A DNA stretch of 64,000 bases from Lineus longissimus (Eukaryota; Nemertea; Pilidiophora; Heteronemertea; Lineidae): NCBI RefSeq assembly GCF_910592395.1, contig NC_088315.1, positions 6,886,501 to 6,950,500 on the forward strand, given 5' to 3'. Positions 24,036 to 36,400 of the stretch are shown here, piece after piece. The position numbers were made by a program, and so were the translations under genes. The notes under the pieces were generated by a model that saw only the letters and a list, made by a program, of their open reading frames with translations, did no database searches and was not told the origin of the DNA. Position 1 is the first letter of the stretch. The number at the start of each line of letters is the position of its first letter.

Positions 24036-26130
24036 TAAGTAAGGTGAACTACTCACCAGGCAGAAATGATTGCCCTGACTGAAAATGTAGTAGTTTTCAA
24101 TATTTATTAAAGCATCGCCGCGAAGTTTGTGCAATAGTATGATTTGCGTGATGCAAAAAGAAGGTTCCAAATATTTTCTTCTAGATTAAAAAAAAAAGTA
24201 CTGTGGTCGGAAAGTTTCTTCTTCATTTCAAACGATGTCTGTGGTCATCGAGCTCTTTGCCTATTCTTTTACAAGACACCCGTCCATCATCTTTTTAGTT
24301 CATGAGTTAGTTGAAGGAGAACAGGTGAAATTTTCAATAAATCTTCGATAAAATGCATTTACATAAATGTACTTTGTATTCGTAAGAGTTGCGAAGTACT
24401 GTTTGCTTCACTTGGTAAGAGAAGATAAGTGTATAATGGTAAAAGATCTAAACTGCTCAGATAATGATATGACTGTGCATGTGTCACGAATCTATAATAA
24501 AACCCACTGTAGCGTGCACTGTACGTCATTGCTCCATTGGCAAACCCATACAAGTCGCTCCGTCTCGAAGGTACGGTGAAGATGTAATGATGACAAACGA
24601 GACAGGAAAATAGAGATTGTCACAATGTCATTACTCGGTTTCGGTAACGGCGTTTTGATGACGAAGGTGTTTCACATTGATCAATTACCGCGAGACCATG
24701 GCATTGCATTGTCAGATTACGTGCAGGTTCAATCAAAAAGGCTGACGAAAGATGGACACCTGGAGAAAACGTCGATTTATCTATGCTACAGCGGACAGAA
24801 TGCTTATTTGAACCAAAAATCGACCATCTCGACCAGTTGTTGTTAAGGATATGTTCTTTGTATTAGTAGTTTATATCATGAAGTCTTTGGGGAAACGTGG
24901 TTCGGAAAACAGTGGACAATGGTGAAAGAGGATGAACAGAAGGTCAAGTGTTCGATGGTCGTCCAGTGCCAGTATTTTCAACTGGCCTGAAATAGCCAAA
25001 TGTAGCGCAGGTTTCTAGATAAGGCCGGTGCTTAAACAGTATTGCACAGTATGAAGCAATATCAAGAACGTTTATTTTTCAGTAATATAATAAGTATTCT
25101 TATCACACGTCTCTTGGCCCATATGAGCAACAATTTTAGAAAACTAGGTCATTGACTGAAGCAGCGAGGAAAGCCATGGGGAAGTTGATGCTCAGGAAAT
25201 TATCACATTTGCACATTAACGAGAATTTTACAAGTTACCAGCGAAGTGCGGGGATAATCGTAAAAATCATTAGCCGATACATTATCACCAGAGCACCTAC
25301 GTTCCTCTTGGATTTCTACTTGCCACTCGACATTGATAGTGGATCAATAGCAATTAGACTAAAGTGCCATCGGTTTCGTTGAACACTTCGCAGAGGACGA
25401 CATATACTCGATATGCTCATAATTAGAACTTAACCATTTAATGGATAAGAGGATGCCGAAGAAAAGGTCACTTGGCCTGAAGCAGTGGTATGAAACCGCC
25501 ATGGTACACAAAACGCACACAAGAGCGAAAGCCGGCGAAGAAGAATGGTATGGGTTGTGTTGGTTCAAAATAAAGTCCCAAACAAAGCTCTGGTGGATTT
25601 ACATAGGATGCACTTCATTGCCCGTTTTGCTAACGCATGCGGGCAAATCCTTTGTTTCATTGCAGCGTATGAATTACATAGCTTGACACGTGCGTTGACA
25701 AAACGGTGTAGAATAAATTTCATTATTCGACATCGTGAACAGGAGCTCGAATAAAGGAATAAATGTTTCGGAGGCTTGGCGAAAATAAACCCTTTTATTT
25801 TTACGGCCATACCTTGTATATTGTTCGACTAAAGTCAAAATTGAAGTGCATTAAAGTGCATATCAAAAAAGCAAAGCTAAAAAAATCGTCTAATTATTTG
25901 CCAATCATTCGCAACGTTGAACCGACCGAGAAAAAGCGACGTTCACTCCGGGGTTCACTTCAATTTCGAATTTAAACAACAAATTCATGTTCCGTCCCTT
26001 AATTTCGAAACATTCAGTCAATCATTCCATCTTCAAATGAAACGGCCAGGGGCCATTGTGCTCACCGTATAGATATTTGGTGCTTTGTAATTCATCCAGA
26101 TTAAGAAACATTGTACATGTATAGTATATA
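24036..26130. other. stretch without a supportable gene
   Basis: Several 60-80-codon frames open with ATG (for example 24625-24846 and 25441-25686) but have no promoter, splice or poly(A) support, and frames on the opposite strand overlap several of them. I treat them as chance. Nothing else stands out. Confidence 0.45.
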
Positions 26131-27307
26131 GGTCAAACCAAAGTCGGTATGACATGTGATGTATCGTTGCTTGGAGTAAGTACCATAAGAATATCATCAA
26201 AAACAAGTCAATAATAAACGAGATATTGCACTTTTTACCTATTTTAGTTTTGGCCTCCTGGTGGCCGAGTTGAGTACCAGATCAGATCGAAATTCGGTGT
26301 CCGAAGTTACATGACGTAGGGAGTCATGTGTATCAAATTTCAAGTTCAAAGCTTTAGTGGTTAAGAAACGTGCCATAGTTACAATCAAACGACAAATTTA
26401 CGCCATTTGACCTCTGTGACCTTGAAAAGCAGGTCAGATCAAAAACTCGTATGATATGTGATGTATCCTTGCTAGGAGAACCTACCATAAAAATGTTATT
26501 GAAAACGAATCACTAAAAATAAGCAAGATATTGCACTTCTTACTTTTTCCATTATGGCCCCCTGGTGGCCGAATAAAGAATCAGATCGAGCCAAAATTTG
26601 GCATCAGAGGTTATCTGATGTAGGGGGTTATATGCACCAAGTTTCAAGTTCATAGCTTTACTGGTTAAGAAACGTGCCATAGTTTACACTCTAACGGCCA
26701 ATTTACGCCATTTGACCTCTGCGACCTTGAAAAGTAGATCAAATTAAAAACCCGTAAGATATGTGATGTATTCTTCCTAAAGGTACCTACCATAAAAATT
26801 TTATCGAAAACAAGTCACTTATAAGCGAGATATCACACTTTTTAGATTTCCACTTTTGGCCCCCTGGTGGCAAAGTTGAGAATCAGATCAAACTGAAATT
26901 CAGCACCAGAGGCTATGTGATATAGGGGGTTATATGTACCAAGTTTCAAGTTCATAGCTTTAGTGGTTAAGAAACGTGCCATAGTTTACACTCTAACGGC
27001 CAATTTACGCCATATGACCTCAGTGACCTTGAAAAGTAGGTCAAATTAAAAACCCGTATGATATAAGATGTATATTTGCTATGAGTACCTACAACAAAAG
27101 TTTCATCGAAAACAAGTCACTAATAAGCGAGATATCACACTTTTTAGATATCCACATTTGGCCCCCTGGTGGCCAAGTAGAGAATCAGATCGGAGAGAAA
27201 TTTAGTGTCACGGGTCATCTGACCTAGGGGGTCATGTGTACAAAGTTTTAAGTTCATAGGCCTAGCGGTTAAGAAACGTGCCACTGTTTTTGAACTAGGA
27301 TACGACG

Positions 27308-27366
<59 letters not shown>

Positions 27367-27430
27367 ACGACAACGGACGACGGACACTGCGGTATTGTAT
27401 AGACTCCCCTACGGTGAGCCAAAAACAAGA
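26131..27430 (+). mobile_element. dispersed-type repeat: four ~302-bp units plus (GAC)n and a terminal tail
   Basis: The landmark 'cctggtgg' falls at 26257, 26561, 26863 and 27165, giving periods of 304, 302 and 302. Each unit also carries 'gatgtgatgta', 'gcgagatat', 'gttaagaaacgtgcca' and 'ttacgccatttgacct' in the same order. The first recognisable unit starts near 26131 and the fourth breaks off near 27290 into a GAC trinucleotide tract (27308-27369), then a unique tail ending 'ctacggtgagccaaaaac' near 27425. Units are clearly diverged, so the array is not recent. The layout (internal tandem units, then a GAC/GACG microsatellite, then a fixed end) resembles a family of non-autonomous elements I associate with marine invertebrate genomes; that association is from memory. 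No target-site duplication or transposase is visible. Confidence 0.7.
27308..27369 (+). repeat. (GAC)n microsatellite
   Basis: About twenty trinucleotide units run almost without interruption and are then degraded to 'ggacgacaacggacgacgg'. On the minus strand the tract would encode polyarginine, which is an artefact of the repeat. It sits at the junction between the 302-bp units and the tail of the element. Confidence 0.95.
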
Positions 27431-29517
27431 GTCGTTATTTCAGACAAGGTGACCTTTTCCGATGTAAAGAGATCAAACGCCTGCTGTGATACGGGCTTCA
27501 CCTGCCTTGATGACCTTTCCGATAATCTTGGGCAAGCAGCTGGTATCGGAAACAAAGATCGACCTGGGAGAAAAACGACTGGTCCACGAAAGAAACCTAA
27601 TGGGATGCTAGCCCATCTCGGGAAACGACTTACTCTCACCTCAACAGTATAACAGAATTTATGTTCAAGCAATCGCTAGGAAATGGAAATATCTATATCT
27701 TATATGAATTTGATACACATCTCTGGGAAAAAAAATCTCAAATCACGGCCCACTGAAATAAGGACAAAGCTGCTGTTGCAAAGCCAGTAGACTAGACAGC
27801 ATATAGATAAAACTTCTGACCCCTCAGCCAGTCTTGCCATTTAAAACCAGCCATAGCCAGGGCGAGGCATTTTCCGAGGATGAGATCAGGCGCCTGTTAG
27901 TGGCGTGTGTTTGCTTTGCCTCTGTGACTTTCCCTGATATTCTCTATTGGTCTCACCAGGTTAGGCCAGGGATCGATCACGCCCCAAGCTAATAGGAACA
28001 TTTCAATCGCCTTAACGCGTGTACTCATATTATTGCCGCAAGGGGAACCATTCTGTATGATATGATAAAACAAGAGAATGCAAATTGAATATCATGCTCG
28101 ATTTTCATGTGACTTTGATTTGGCAATGTTGCAAAACTCGAAAATAGCGTTTTTTACTCACTGAGGGTGAGAGAGGTGAAAAATAGCCCAACTCAAATAG
28201 CAAAAAAATCAGACCGCTGACTCTCAGTAGGAATCGACTTGGTAGTATTCATGAGTGGCGACCACTCCGAGGCCGCACGCTTAACCCACGGTGAGCCTGC
28301 TACAGTGCTACGCGTGAAAAAAATTTCTTTGCTTATTTGTACTCAGATTGTTATAAGCCAGCATTTACTCAAACAGCAGTTTGCGAATAGATACGCAATT
28401 ATTGAATATTGGGTCTTCTTATATCTGCAATTATTGAAACAAACAGCCAGGGAAATCTATCTCCAGGCTCACCTACAAATAGGCGGCAACCATGTAATAC
28501 AGAATTGATTAAATAGTCATTTGATCGTGTCATTTGAGGACAGATAATCGTTCAAGGGATTCATCTATTAATGTTAGGAATTGATTGAGTCTGGTTGCAG
28601 TCTTCACAGGTGGGCTTGGACTCATGTGAGGAAGTGAGGAAGGATTGGGAAGGAAAATAAAACGGATTGGTTTAGTGAGATGTGCAAATTGAGAAAAAGA
28701 TGGGGTATGATCTGATATCAACTGCGGTATAGGTTATCATCTCGCTTCACAAGCACCTTAACGGCGGTCTATCCTGAAACCGCTCAGTAGAAATCATATG
28801 AGTTGCCCTACAGTTATCGATATATACCCATTTCTACACCAGAGTGGAGGCAAGCGAGACAAGGAGACCTGCCCAGCATCAAAATTGACGTAAAATAGCC
28901 TACGAGAATAAATCTCATTACGATCACGCAAGAACAGCAATATCGAAGTTATATATATGCCATGGATGACAGGAGTCGCAGTCTAATGTTGCATTGGGAG
29001 AGAAAGCATCAATTGGCTATGCAGTCTATAGCTACATCTGGTGTAAGCGCGACCAACCACGGAGCAGAGACAATGCAAACATCAACTGCGCTAGGACGCA
29101 AAAAATTCTCAACGGTAAATTTTCGTTTATGATGACCATCAAGAACCATCAATTTAGTCAATTTTGTATTCCTTTTGAGTGAATCTTAGGAGGGCATGCT
29201 TAATTTTCTGTTAACCAGTAATTGGTAGACGATACTGATCAATGGATTCCAGGGTTGTGGATGGTCGATTTTTGAAAATTCGTGTTTATGAAAGGTTATC
29301 CATAATTCAAGTGCCTTCACGAAACACTAGCTGGCGATGCTGCTGAAGCGGGGACTATTGACCTTCAGATCGATACGGACTCAGACTCTGGTTACTGTGC
29401 TTGTCGAGGCAACCGCTAAGCCGCTTTGGAACTAGCAGCGCCAAAGCAACTGTAGCCGCCGTGGTTTAACGAAATCTAATCACGAATAAAGTGTGTCGCA
29501 CATTGATAGTAAGATGA
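27431..29517. other. stretch without a supportable gene
   Basis: Frames at 27395-27652 and the overlapping minus-strand 27409-27672 are both open, so neither is favoured. Nothing with combined promoter, splice or poly(A) support is seen. Confidence 0.45.
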
Positions 29518-29785
29518 GTGCGGATATCAAGATATCTACAAAAAAAGGTACAGACATTTTGGAAAGTTCTCCGATTACCCAGTCCAACTCCACCTAGCTT
29601 TCAGACATTTTTTTAAAGTTAGTTCTTAATCAATACAGATTCGCTTCGCCAGTTCATCATCTTTTACTTTTATTCTAACGAATTTATTTCGATAATACAA
29701 AATCAATGTGCTTGTAACGGCAGATGGTAGCGGAGTGTGGATATCAAGATATCAACAAAAAGGTAAAGACATTCTGGGAGGTCTC
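29518..29785. repeat. direct repeat pair, 217-bp offset
   Basis: The phrase 'ggatatcaagatatc' followed by 'acaaaaa' and 'ggtacagacatt' or 'ggtaaagacatt' occurs at 29522 and again at 29739. Both copies are preceded by 'gtg' and followed by 'ctggga' or 'ttggaa'. About 45 bases are shared. The core holds the palindrome GATATC twice. Confidence 0.65.
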
Positions 29786-32469
29786 AAGAAAATATAATCA
29801 CATTCCATCACCTTGTAAAGTTAAGGTTGGTATGATAGGTTTTTTGTAGGCTTTTTATTCGGACTGGTCTAGAAAAATAATCAACTCTTATCAGCTCTCT
29901 AAAGGTAATGCATCTTCTACAGGAATGCCTCCAACAAAATCTAATTCCATTGTTGAAGCTATCAAAGATGAAAAAAACCAAGGGAAGATTCATAAATCTT
30001 GCATTGATTAATTTGATTTCTGGTATTCACTCAGCAGTAGTTAATACAGGAAAATGTATATTTATCCAAAAAGAAAACTCTCATTGCCTTGAATGAAGCA
30101 TTTCCTCAATTTATGTACCATATTGTATACATTTGAATATTGACCTACTTCCTCCATTAACAATTTTATACAGTCTAGAAAATCATCATGGGGAAATCAG
30201 AGATTAATAATCGCTTCTTCGTCGGTGACGACACAAGTCTGGTTGCAGGGCCAAAGAAGCAAACATCCCAGATATTCTCAGAATGCTTTGAATACCATAC
30301 ACTACATTCTCAAAGCAGATCGAAGGATGTTCTCACTGCTAACGCAGACTGCCATCACACCATGACATAAGGTCCCAAATGTGGCACAGGTGAGATACGA
30401 TATGGATCTAGCAGTCAAGAAATCAAAATCATCAGATCACTCGGCCAACGTCACCAAAAAACCGACAGAAACCAATGGTTACGAACGCATCGAACGTTTT
30501 CTGACACTTCCATTGCACTTTCCTAAACCTTAGTATTAGGGGTGGCGCATATAAAAAAACTAAACATGCACCTAACACGTGTTCAACTGGTGCATTACAA
30601 ACTTAGACTCTACCAAACCTTTGGTCTCAGCGGTGGCTTTAAAAAGAAAACATAATTTCAAAGGTCAATCGGATATTCAAAATCAAAATAAATACGAGGA
30701 TGGATTTGCGCGCAGCATCTTCCCATTGCCAAAGTAGACTGAAAAATGTGTGCTCTAAAAAGCCATGCATACAACGCTTCAGCATGTGTCTAGGTGAGCC
30801 TCCGTGATACCTTGAGGTAACTGGTTAAGTAACTCGAAGGTGATACGAGAAGGCGAAAAAACGCAATGCGCATTTTCTCTGTGCAAATAAGCATGCAGAA
30901 GGAGGACCATGTTCTTTCAGAAATAACTGTTGGCCTCTACTAACAGCCATACAGAATTCTGTCCTCATGCAATGTGGACAAGGTCTCTTATCTTTCTGGA
31001 TTATACTGGTATAACTACTCGCAATCTACGTCCTGGCAAACTCAGATCTATATATTACTCTGATTTAAGTTGTTCGTAAGTAAAGATAGGTCTACGAGAA
31101 GAAACAATTTATCTCAAGCATATATAGATTTTAAATCAATACTAAGGACAGCATGTCTTAGCTGTTGACGGTCGACCATTTACCATAACCCGTCAGAATA
31201 ACGCCACGGACTTTTTTCAGGGGGGCATTTTCTACTTCTACACTGACTCGAGCAATTGGCTATGTCTGGGAAGTACCACCAAAGAAATGTGTTTGTTTTA
31301 AAACAAGGTAAATGAGGAAGTTCGCCAATTATCTCACTTTGAGTCCCGACTCACTTGATCCAAAAACAAACCAAGCAACCGTAATGAAATTTCATTCGTA
31401 CCTGGTACAATGCATTAAAATGGCTTACTCCACAGACAGGGTCATGTCTTGTGCTATGCGCGGAATGTTTGGAAGAAAATCATATCCTTCGAACTTTGGC
31501 GTTCAGCATTCAAGGAACTGGTCTTGTTTCAAGGAAGAGGTGGGGGTTCATTTACCAATATGGTTGTTTCAAATGTTGTTAGGGTACGGTTTCTTGTAGT
31601 TGGCTAGGCCTAGGGCAAAAAGTGAGTAATGCCGGTAGGAACGGAAAATTCCCCGAGACATATTTAAAATACATCACCTAGGTTCTTTGAAACAATGTTA
31701 ACCACCTGCCTAACTCAATTAACTGACAACAACAGCTTGGAAATGATATACATCGCCAATTGTTCACCTTCAGAACGGTGACATATCCATTATTCCGCAT
31801 TTTACCCGAATTAGCATATCCAGAGAACCACATAACTGGGTCGGCATGAAAGGTTGTGTCTAATCAATCAACGAAACAACCAAGAACAAGAACAGACATT
31901 TTCGAATTATCTCACCTTGAAATTTACATATTTTTAATCATGTTTAACCTGGGAGGTACATGTCGGCCAGAACGCTTCCAAGAAAATGTCAAGTTTTAGA
32001 AGTTCAGATTTTGCAGTTCCTCAGTCATCAATTTTAAGGTCACTAACGATATGCTATGCTTGTTTCCTTCGCGCAGATCCCCTGCTTCCGATAGGGACCA
32101 GCGGTAACATATGTCCAAAAATCTATGATTTATACATGTAGTACACCAGATTGAACTAGGATTGTGTGTAGGCAATACTACTAATAAAACCCACCACAAA
32201 AAAAATTATTTGCTCAAATTGGGTATCTATTGACAAAAAGCTGTATCGCTTGAATGTATCGCTTCGTGGAATTATATCTGTCGAGGGGTGGAAACAGATG
32301 CATAGCCTGAACATAATATAAGCAATGCTTTTGATTATGGGATTTGGGCGGGAAGAGGGGAAGAGGGGGTATGTCAAATTCAATTCTGTTATTGACCCGA
32401 TTGATATTTACGTTAATAGAAAATTCCCGACGGCAATTCTGGTATCTGATCCACACTAATAAGCAATAG
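29786..32469. other. stretch with one isolated 95-codon frame, otherwise empty
   Basis: A plus-strand ATG frame at 31312-31599 encodes 95 residues ending in a hydrophobic stretch (LPIWLFQMLLGYGFL). Its base use is even and its composition plausible, but the start context is poor (T at -3) and there is no promoter, splice or poly(A) support. I do not call it. The rest has nothing I can support. Confidence 0.4.
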
Positions 32470-32577
32470 GCACACCTCTCCCCCGAGATCCTGCACTCAG
32501 TGCCCGACGAGACTATCAACGATCGCGCTGTGCACGTGGTGTTCCTCAAAATCTGTCAGGCAAAGAAGGACAGTTAG
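32470..32577 (+). CDS. coding-like segment with high GC3, possible terminal exon
   Basis: From a caatag acceptor at 32464-32469 the frame is open for 35 codons to a TAG at 32575-32577. It reads AHLSPEILHSVPDETIND, then RAVHVVFLKICQAKKDS. Third codon positions are mostly G or C (GAG ATC CTG CAC, then GTG CCC GAC GAG), in sharp contrast with the AT-rich surroundings. That is what a translated animal gene often looks like and is independent of frame length. The acceptor's pyrimidine tract is poor, so the left boundary is uncertain. The same DNA recurs in a diverged copy about 160-169 bases downstream, where the frame is broken. The family is not recognised. It may be a real exon, a pseudogene fragment or part of a decayed element. 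Confidence 0.33.
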   Translation, partial: AHLSPEILHSVPDETINDRAVHVVFLKICQAKKDS

Positions 32578-32639
32578 AGGATGCACCAATACCAATTATG
32601 GGCAGTTCATGATATCTCTTTCCGTCTGTCAGTGATCTT

Positions 32640-32745
32640 CGCCCTGAGATCTTTGCACTGACTGCACGTCGAGGCAATCAAAAACTGCCGAGCAACGCCG
32701 GCAGGTGGTGATCTTTAAAATCTCCAAGACAATCGAATGCATACC
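32640..32745 (+). pseudogene. diverged, frame-broken copy of the 32470-32577 segment
   Basis: Landmarks match the upstream segment in order: 'ctgagatc' (cf. ccgagatc), 'tgcactga' (cf. tgcactca), 'gaggcaatca' (cf. gagactatca), 'gtggtgatctttaaaatct' (cf. gtggtgttcctcaaaatct) and 'ccaagacaa' (cf. aggcaaaga). The offset grows from 160 to 169 bases, showing an insertion of about 9 bases. In the frame that matches the first copy a TGA interrupts the segment, so this copy appears non-coding now. Confidence 0.45.
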
Positions 32746-33402
32746 AGCTTCCAGCCTCCCACAAGTACTTTCTGAACCAGGAGAATAGATTCTTTACATG
32801 GTTCAGTTAGTCGTTTTCATCTAATGACTTCGAGAAGAAAACCAATATGATCAGCGCAAATCGGCCATTGTTGATTTTATCAGGTTTCCCACTTGGTAAA
32901 ACAGCCATTTGCTATTAGAAAAGATACAACTGTGCTGACAACCCACTGATTGAGCGTTTGTTTTGCGTACCTGGGATGGTAACAGACAGAGATAAAGGCA
33001 ACAACCGTAAACCGTACTGTCTATGCAGCGTCCTTTCGTTCTGGTATATTAGGCTGGTTTTGCAACCCTTACAAAGAGCGACGAACAAGGAAGTATTAAA
33101 GAAGACGTATTGTCGTGACGAATGCTATATATTGGATAACCAAGACACGGGTGAACCTTCAAACTGGTACTCCAATTGGTTTAGACTCAAATCTACTCTA
33201 TATTTTTCTATCGCGACAGGTGCGAACCTTCACACTAGAACTATATCAGGAACGCGTTAAGTTATATCCAACCAGTTACTGGTTTGGAACGTGGGTTGTC
33301 CGCTGGTGCTTGCTGCTTCCTATAGTTCGTAGAAGACGACTTCAGGCTGGTTTGTTTTGTTTTGCAAAGGGCATTCACAAGCTCAAAAAACTTTGTTTCT
33401 AG

Positions 33403-33456
33403 GAGTGTTCGAACAGCCATGGAACGTTAGCCTATTATTTGAAGATGGTCTTCAGG
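33403..33456 (+). CDS. candidate small internal exon, 54 bases, phase 1-1
   Basis: A good acceptor (aactttgtttctag, ending 33402) and a strong donor (CAGG then gtaagg, 33457) bracket exactly 54 bases. One frame is open across it and reads VFEQPWNVSLLFEDGLQ. Entering with two bases and leaving with one makes it a symmetric phase 1-1 exon, the class commonly shuffled in extracellular proteins. The alternation of hydrophobic and acidic residues and the NVS glycosylation motif are plausible for a secreted or surface protein. An 18-codon open frame is not significant in itself; the support is the pair of splice sites and the phase. The family is not recognised. Confidence 0.35.
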
Positions 33457-36400
33457 GTAAGGATATCGCGAATCCCCTTTTATTCACACAAATCAATTAC
33501 AGACGATGTTTTCTATGAAGGCTATATAAAACTGAATATTTCCATTTCAAATTAATTTATTCAAAGTTCAGTCACCAATAATGCACGATAACCGATGGAA
33601 ATACATGTACTAATTTTTGCGGTTGACAATTGACGATTTACAGTACAGTGTACTTTGCCTTCAGATTACAGATCGCTTGCATTGCATGCCGTTAAAGGAA
33701 GGTGCTAACGATCTCTGTACTTGCCGTATTTTTATCAGGCAATCTGAATCGATTATTCACATCCCAGGGTATCTCTCGTGTTCTTAGGTGACACTGTCCT
33801 CAGACGCACTCCCGATCAACTAACGACTGCCAGCACGACGCATTCCTTATGCCCAAGGCGAAGGAGTGTAGACCCCAAGGCATGGGTGTGTCGTAATTTT
33901 GAGATATTACAAGCTGAAATCTATCTCTCGTCTAAGGAAAAGTGTATCGGTCAGTGGATGATGACATTCCTATTTTGCAGGTGTGGAGGTCATTGATTAT
34001 CAGTAGCAGCACGAAACTGAGCATTCTAGCTCCAACATCAAGTCGGTTCGACTACCAGTACACGGTACTGGCATGGAGGACCACAAAGGCAGGAACCTCA
34101 AAACAACATATATTCGTCAACCGGTGCTTGAGATACATCTTAAACATCAGATGGGATGACAGAATTCAAAGGTGTATGTTTTTTCCACTGACGTATGGCT
34201 AGTGCACAACCTCGTCAGCCCAAGGCTGACCCGGCTTGTTTGGAATTAGCTGATTGAAGGTACATCAAAATGTGCGATCAATGTGAATGTCTTCAGGCTT
34301 TTTTGTGGGATGCGGAGGCGAACCAGCCTTGTTCTTGGCTAGGAGAACTTTGCTGAGTGTTAATATAAAGCACTTACTCTTGGCAAATTGTCTTGTTCTT
34401 TGCTTACGTTCTTCTACGAACAATGCGACACGGATTCGATACCCGCCGGGGACACCCGACGATGATTTTTTTGTTGTGATTTGCATTTTTTGTCATATCA
34501 ATCTTTTTACGTATCATAAAAAAACTGTGTTTTATTTCTGGTTAAAATAAGTCATTTTGTAGGATTTCCCCCCACAACATTTAACCACTTCTATCATGAC
34601 ATTAAACCTATAAACCCATTGCCCTTGATGCATATACTGTTCTCTCGTCGAACAGTTCTTACCAGCCACTTCAACATCGAACTCTACAACGTCTTCCTTA
34701 TCCTACTCAGCACGGTTAAAATATTTCTGAATCGAGAAATAACACAGTCTATACTTGAAGACCTATAATTCATCACGTTGATACCAACTTGATTAATCAC
34801 GCCGTGAATGCATAAAAGTGAGGGTTTTTTTTCAAGTTCTGATGCGAGATGGAACACTGCTCACCAAATGATTCGATCGCATCGAAATAGGTCACGTAAT
34901 TCCGTGGCTAAGAGTCTGTTACCAGCACTTTTTTTCATGCCGTCTTCGTAATTCATCGGAGTAATTCAAACAAAAATATGATATTAGCTTGCTTGCCAGG
35001 CTCGGCAGCTCTACCTTAGCTGTGGGAGAAAGAATTTGATAATCTACCCATTTCAACGGCCATGTTTACATTATCAAACTAGGGCCTACCGCACACTTTG
35101 ATTGTGTGTGTTTGTCTTGTTAAGCAAGTTGCCCTAGATCTCTACCTGAAGAGACCGCCAAGTAAATTCAACAGCACAGGGTAATGATTTCAGGCCATCA
35201 TCGGATACCTATCAAAGTCATCATTGCCTTCAGAGTTTTCTTCAGGGAGTTAAGAAGGTGAAAAAACGGACTGTTGTCTAAGTACGAAGGTGTACACCAC
35301 GTACTTTAGTGAGGTATGGAGCAGTAACTGACGATCTATTAACCATTCTCTGATACGAGACTGCTTGGCAATTGCAATATTTAGATTCCCTTCACAATTA
35401 ATGACATGTCTCAGATAGCTATTGATTGATAATTCTAGTACACTAGAAACATATTATGGTGGCAGCCGCAACTTCAATACACAGAGGCACGGCGACAGAA
35501 CCGATCGACGTCTGATTAAAAAGGTTGCACGCAAGTTAGTAAGAGTAGTTCATTTCATGACTAACATCACAGAGACTCTTATTGCATTCGGCTCATTAGG
35601 CAGGGTAATTAACGGCATTACTGCCAAGCTGTCGGCTGCGCCCAGTCACGCCTCCCACACTACAGTTAGTTTCCATCACCAACAGAGGGGTGAACTTCCT
35701 AACGAAGCCGTACGACTGGTCTATGGTACCGACGCGCATGATCAAAAATGTTAATATGGCGGCGGCTTAACAACGTCAGTATCTGCATGGTTTCGGAATG
35801 TCATCAACGGACGACCTATCTGATGACATTTCGAGTTGTACAGCCTATGCACCCTTATGTATGCCACGAGTGAAAAATGCTTAACTTCACCAGAACCGAA
35901 CCAACAACAGCTTTTGCTCCGCGAAGACATAGCCAACTCCTCGACAGAATGATTGCCAATCGATTTTCGTGATTTAGCTTAATAATCGCTGCCAAGTACT
36001 AGGTCGATAGTTGCAATCTTGTCTAACACGGATCATTAAACCCTGCGATACTTATATGATAATCGATACCTATTAATCTAAAAGCCATATTGCATGATGC
36101 CTAAGGAGGAGTGACCGGGAGTTCAATCGTGGCCATCTCTCATGAAGCAAAGGGCGGGTTCTCTTTGCTGGGAAAATTGGGTTACTTTCTGAATAATGCA
36201 TTGCAAGAGTGAAAATGATATGCAATCATGTCAAATCAACAAACTGGGACATAAATTCCATTAATTTTTATCTTTAAATGGCCCAAAATGAGATAAATTG
36301 GAACATAACATCTCACTCGATACATGCACTATTTGTTAAAGCAATAATCAATCACTTGTAACAAAGAAGAACAAAATAGGTATACCTCGCCAAGTGTAAA

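Noticed and set aside
27144-27428. Minus-strand frame encoding a long polyarginine tract
   Set aside because: It is the translation of the (GAC)n microsatellite inside a dispersed repeat, not a gene.
34420-34450. B-box-like 'ggattcgatacccgc' suggesting a tRNA
   Set aside because: No A box 40-60 bases upstream and no acceptor stem.
35422-35754. 110-codon plus-strand frame
   Set aside because: Starts at a non-ATG codon, no acceptor at its start and no donor at its end of any quality.
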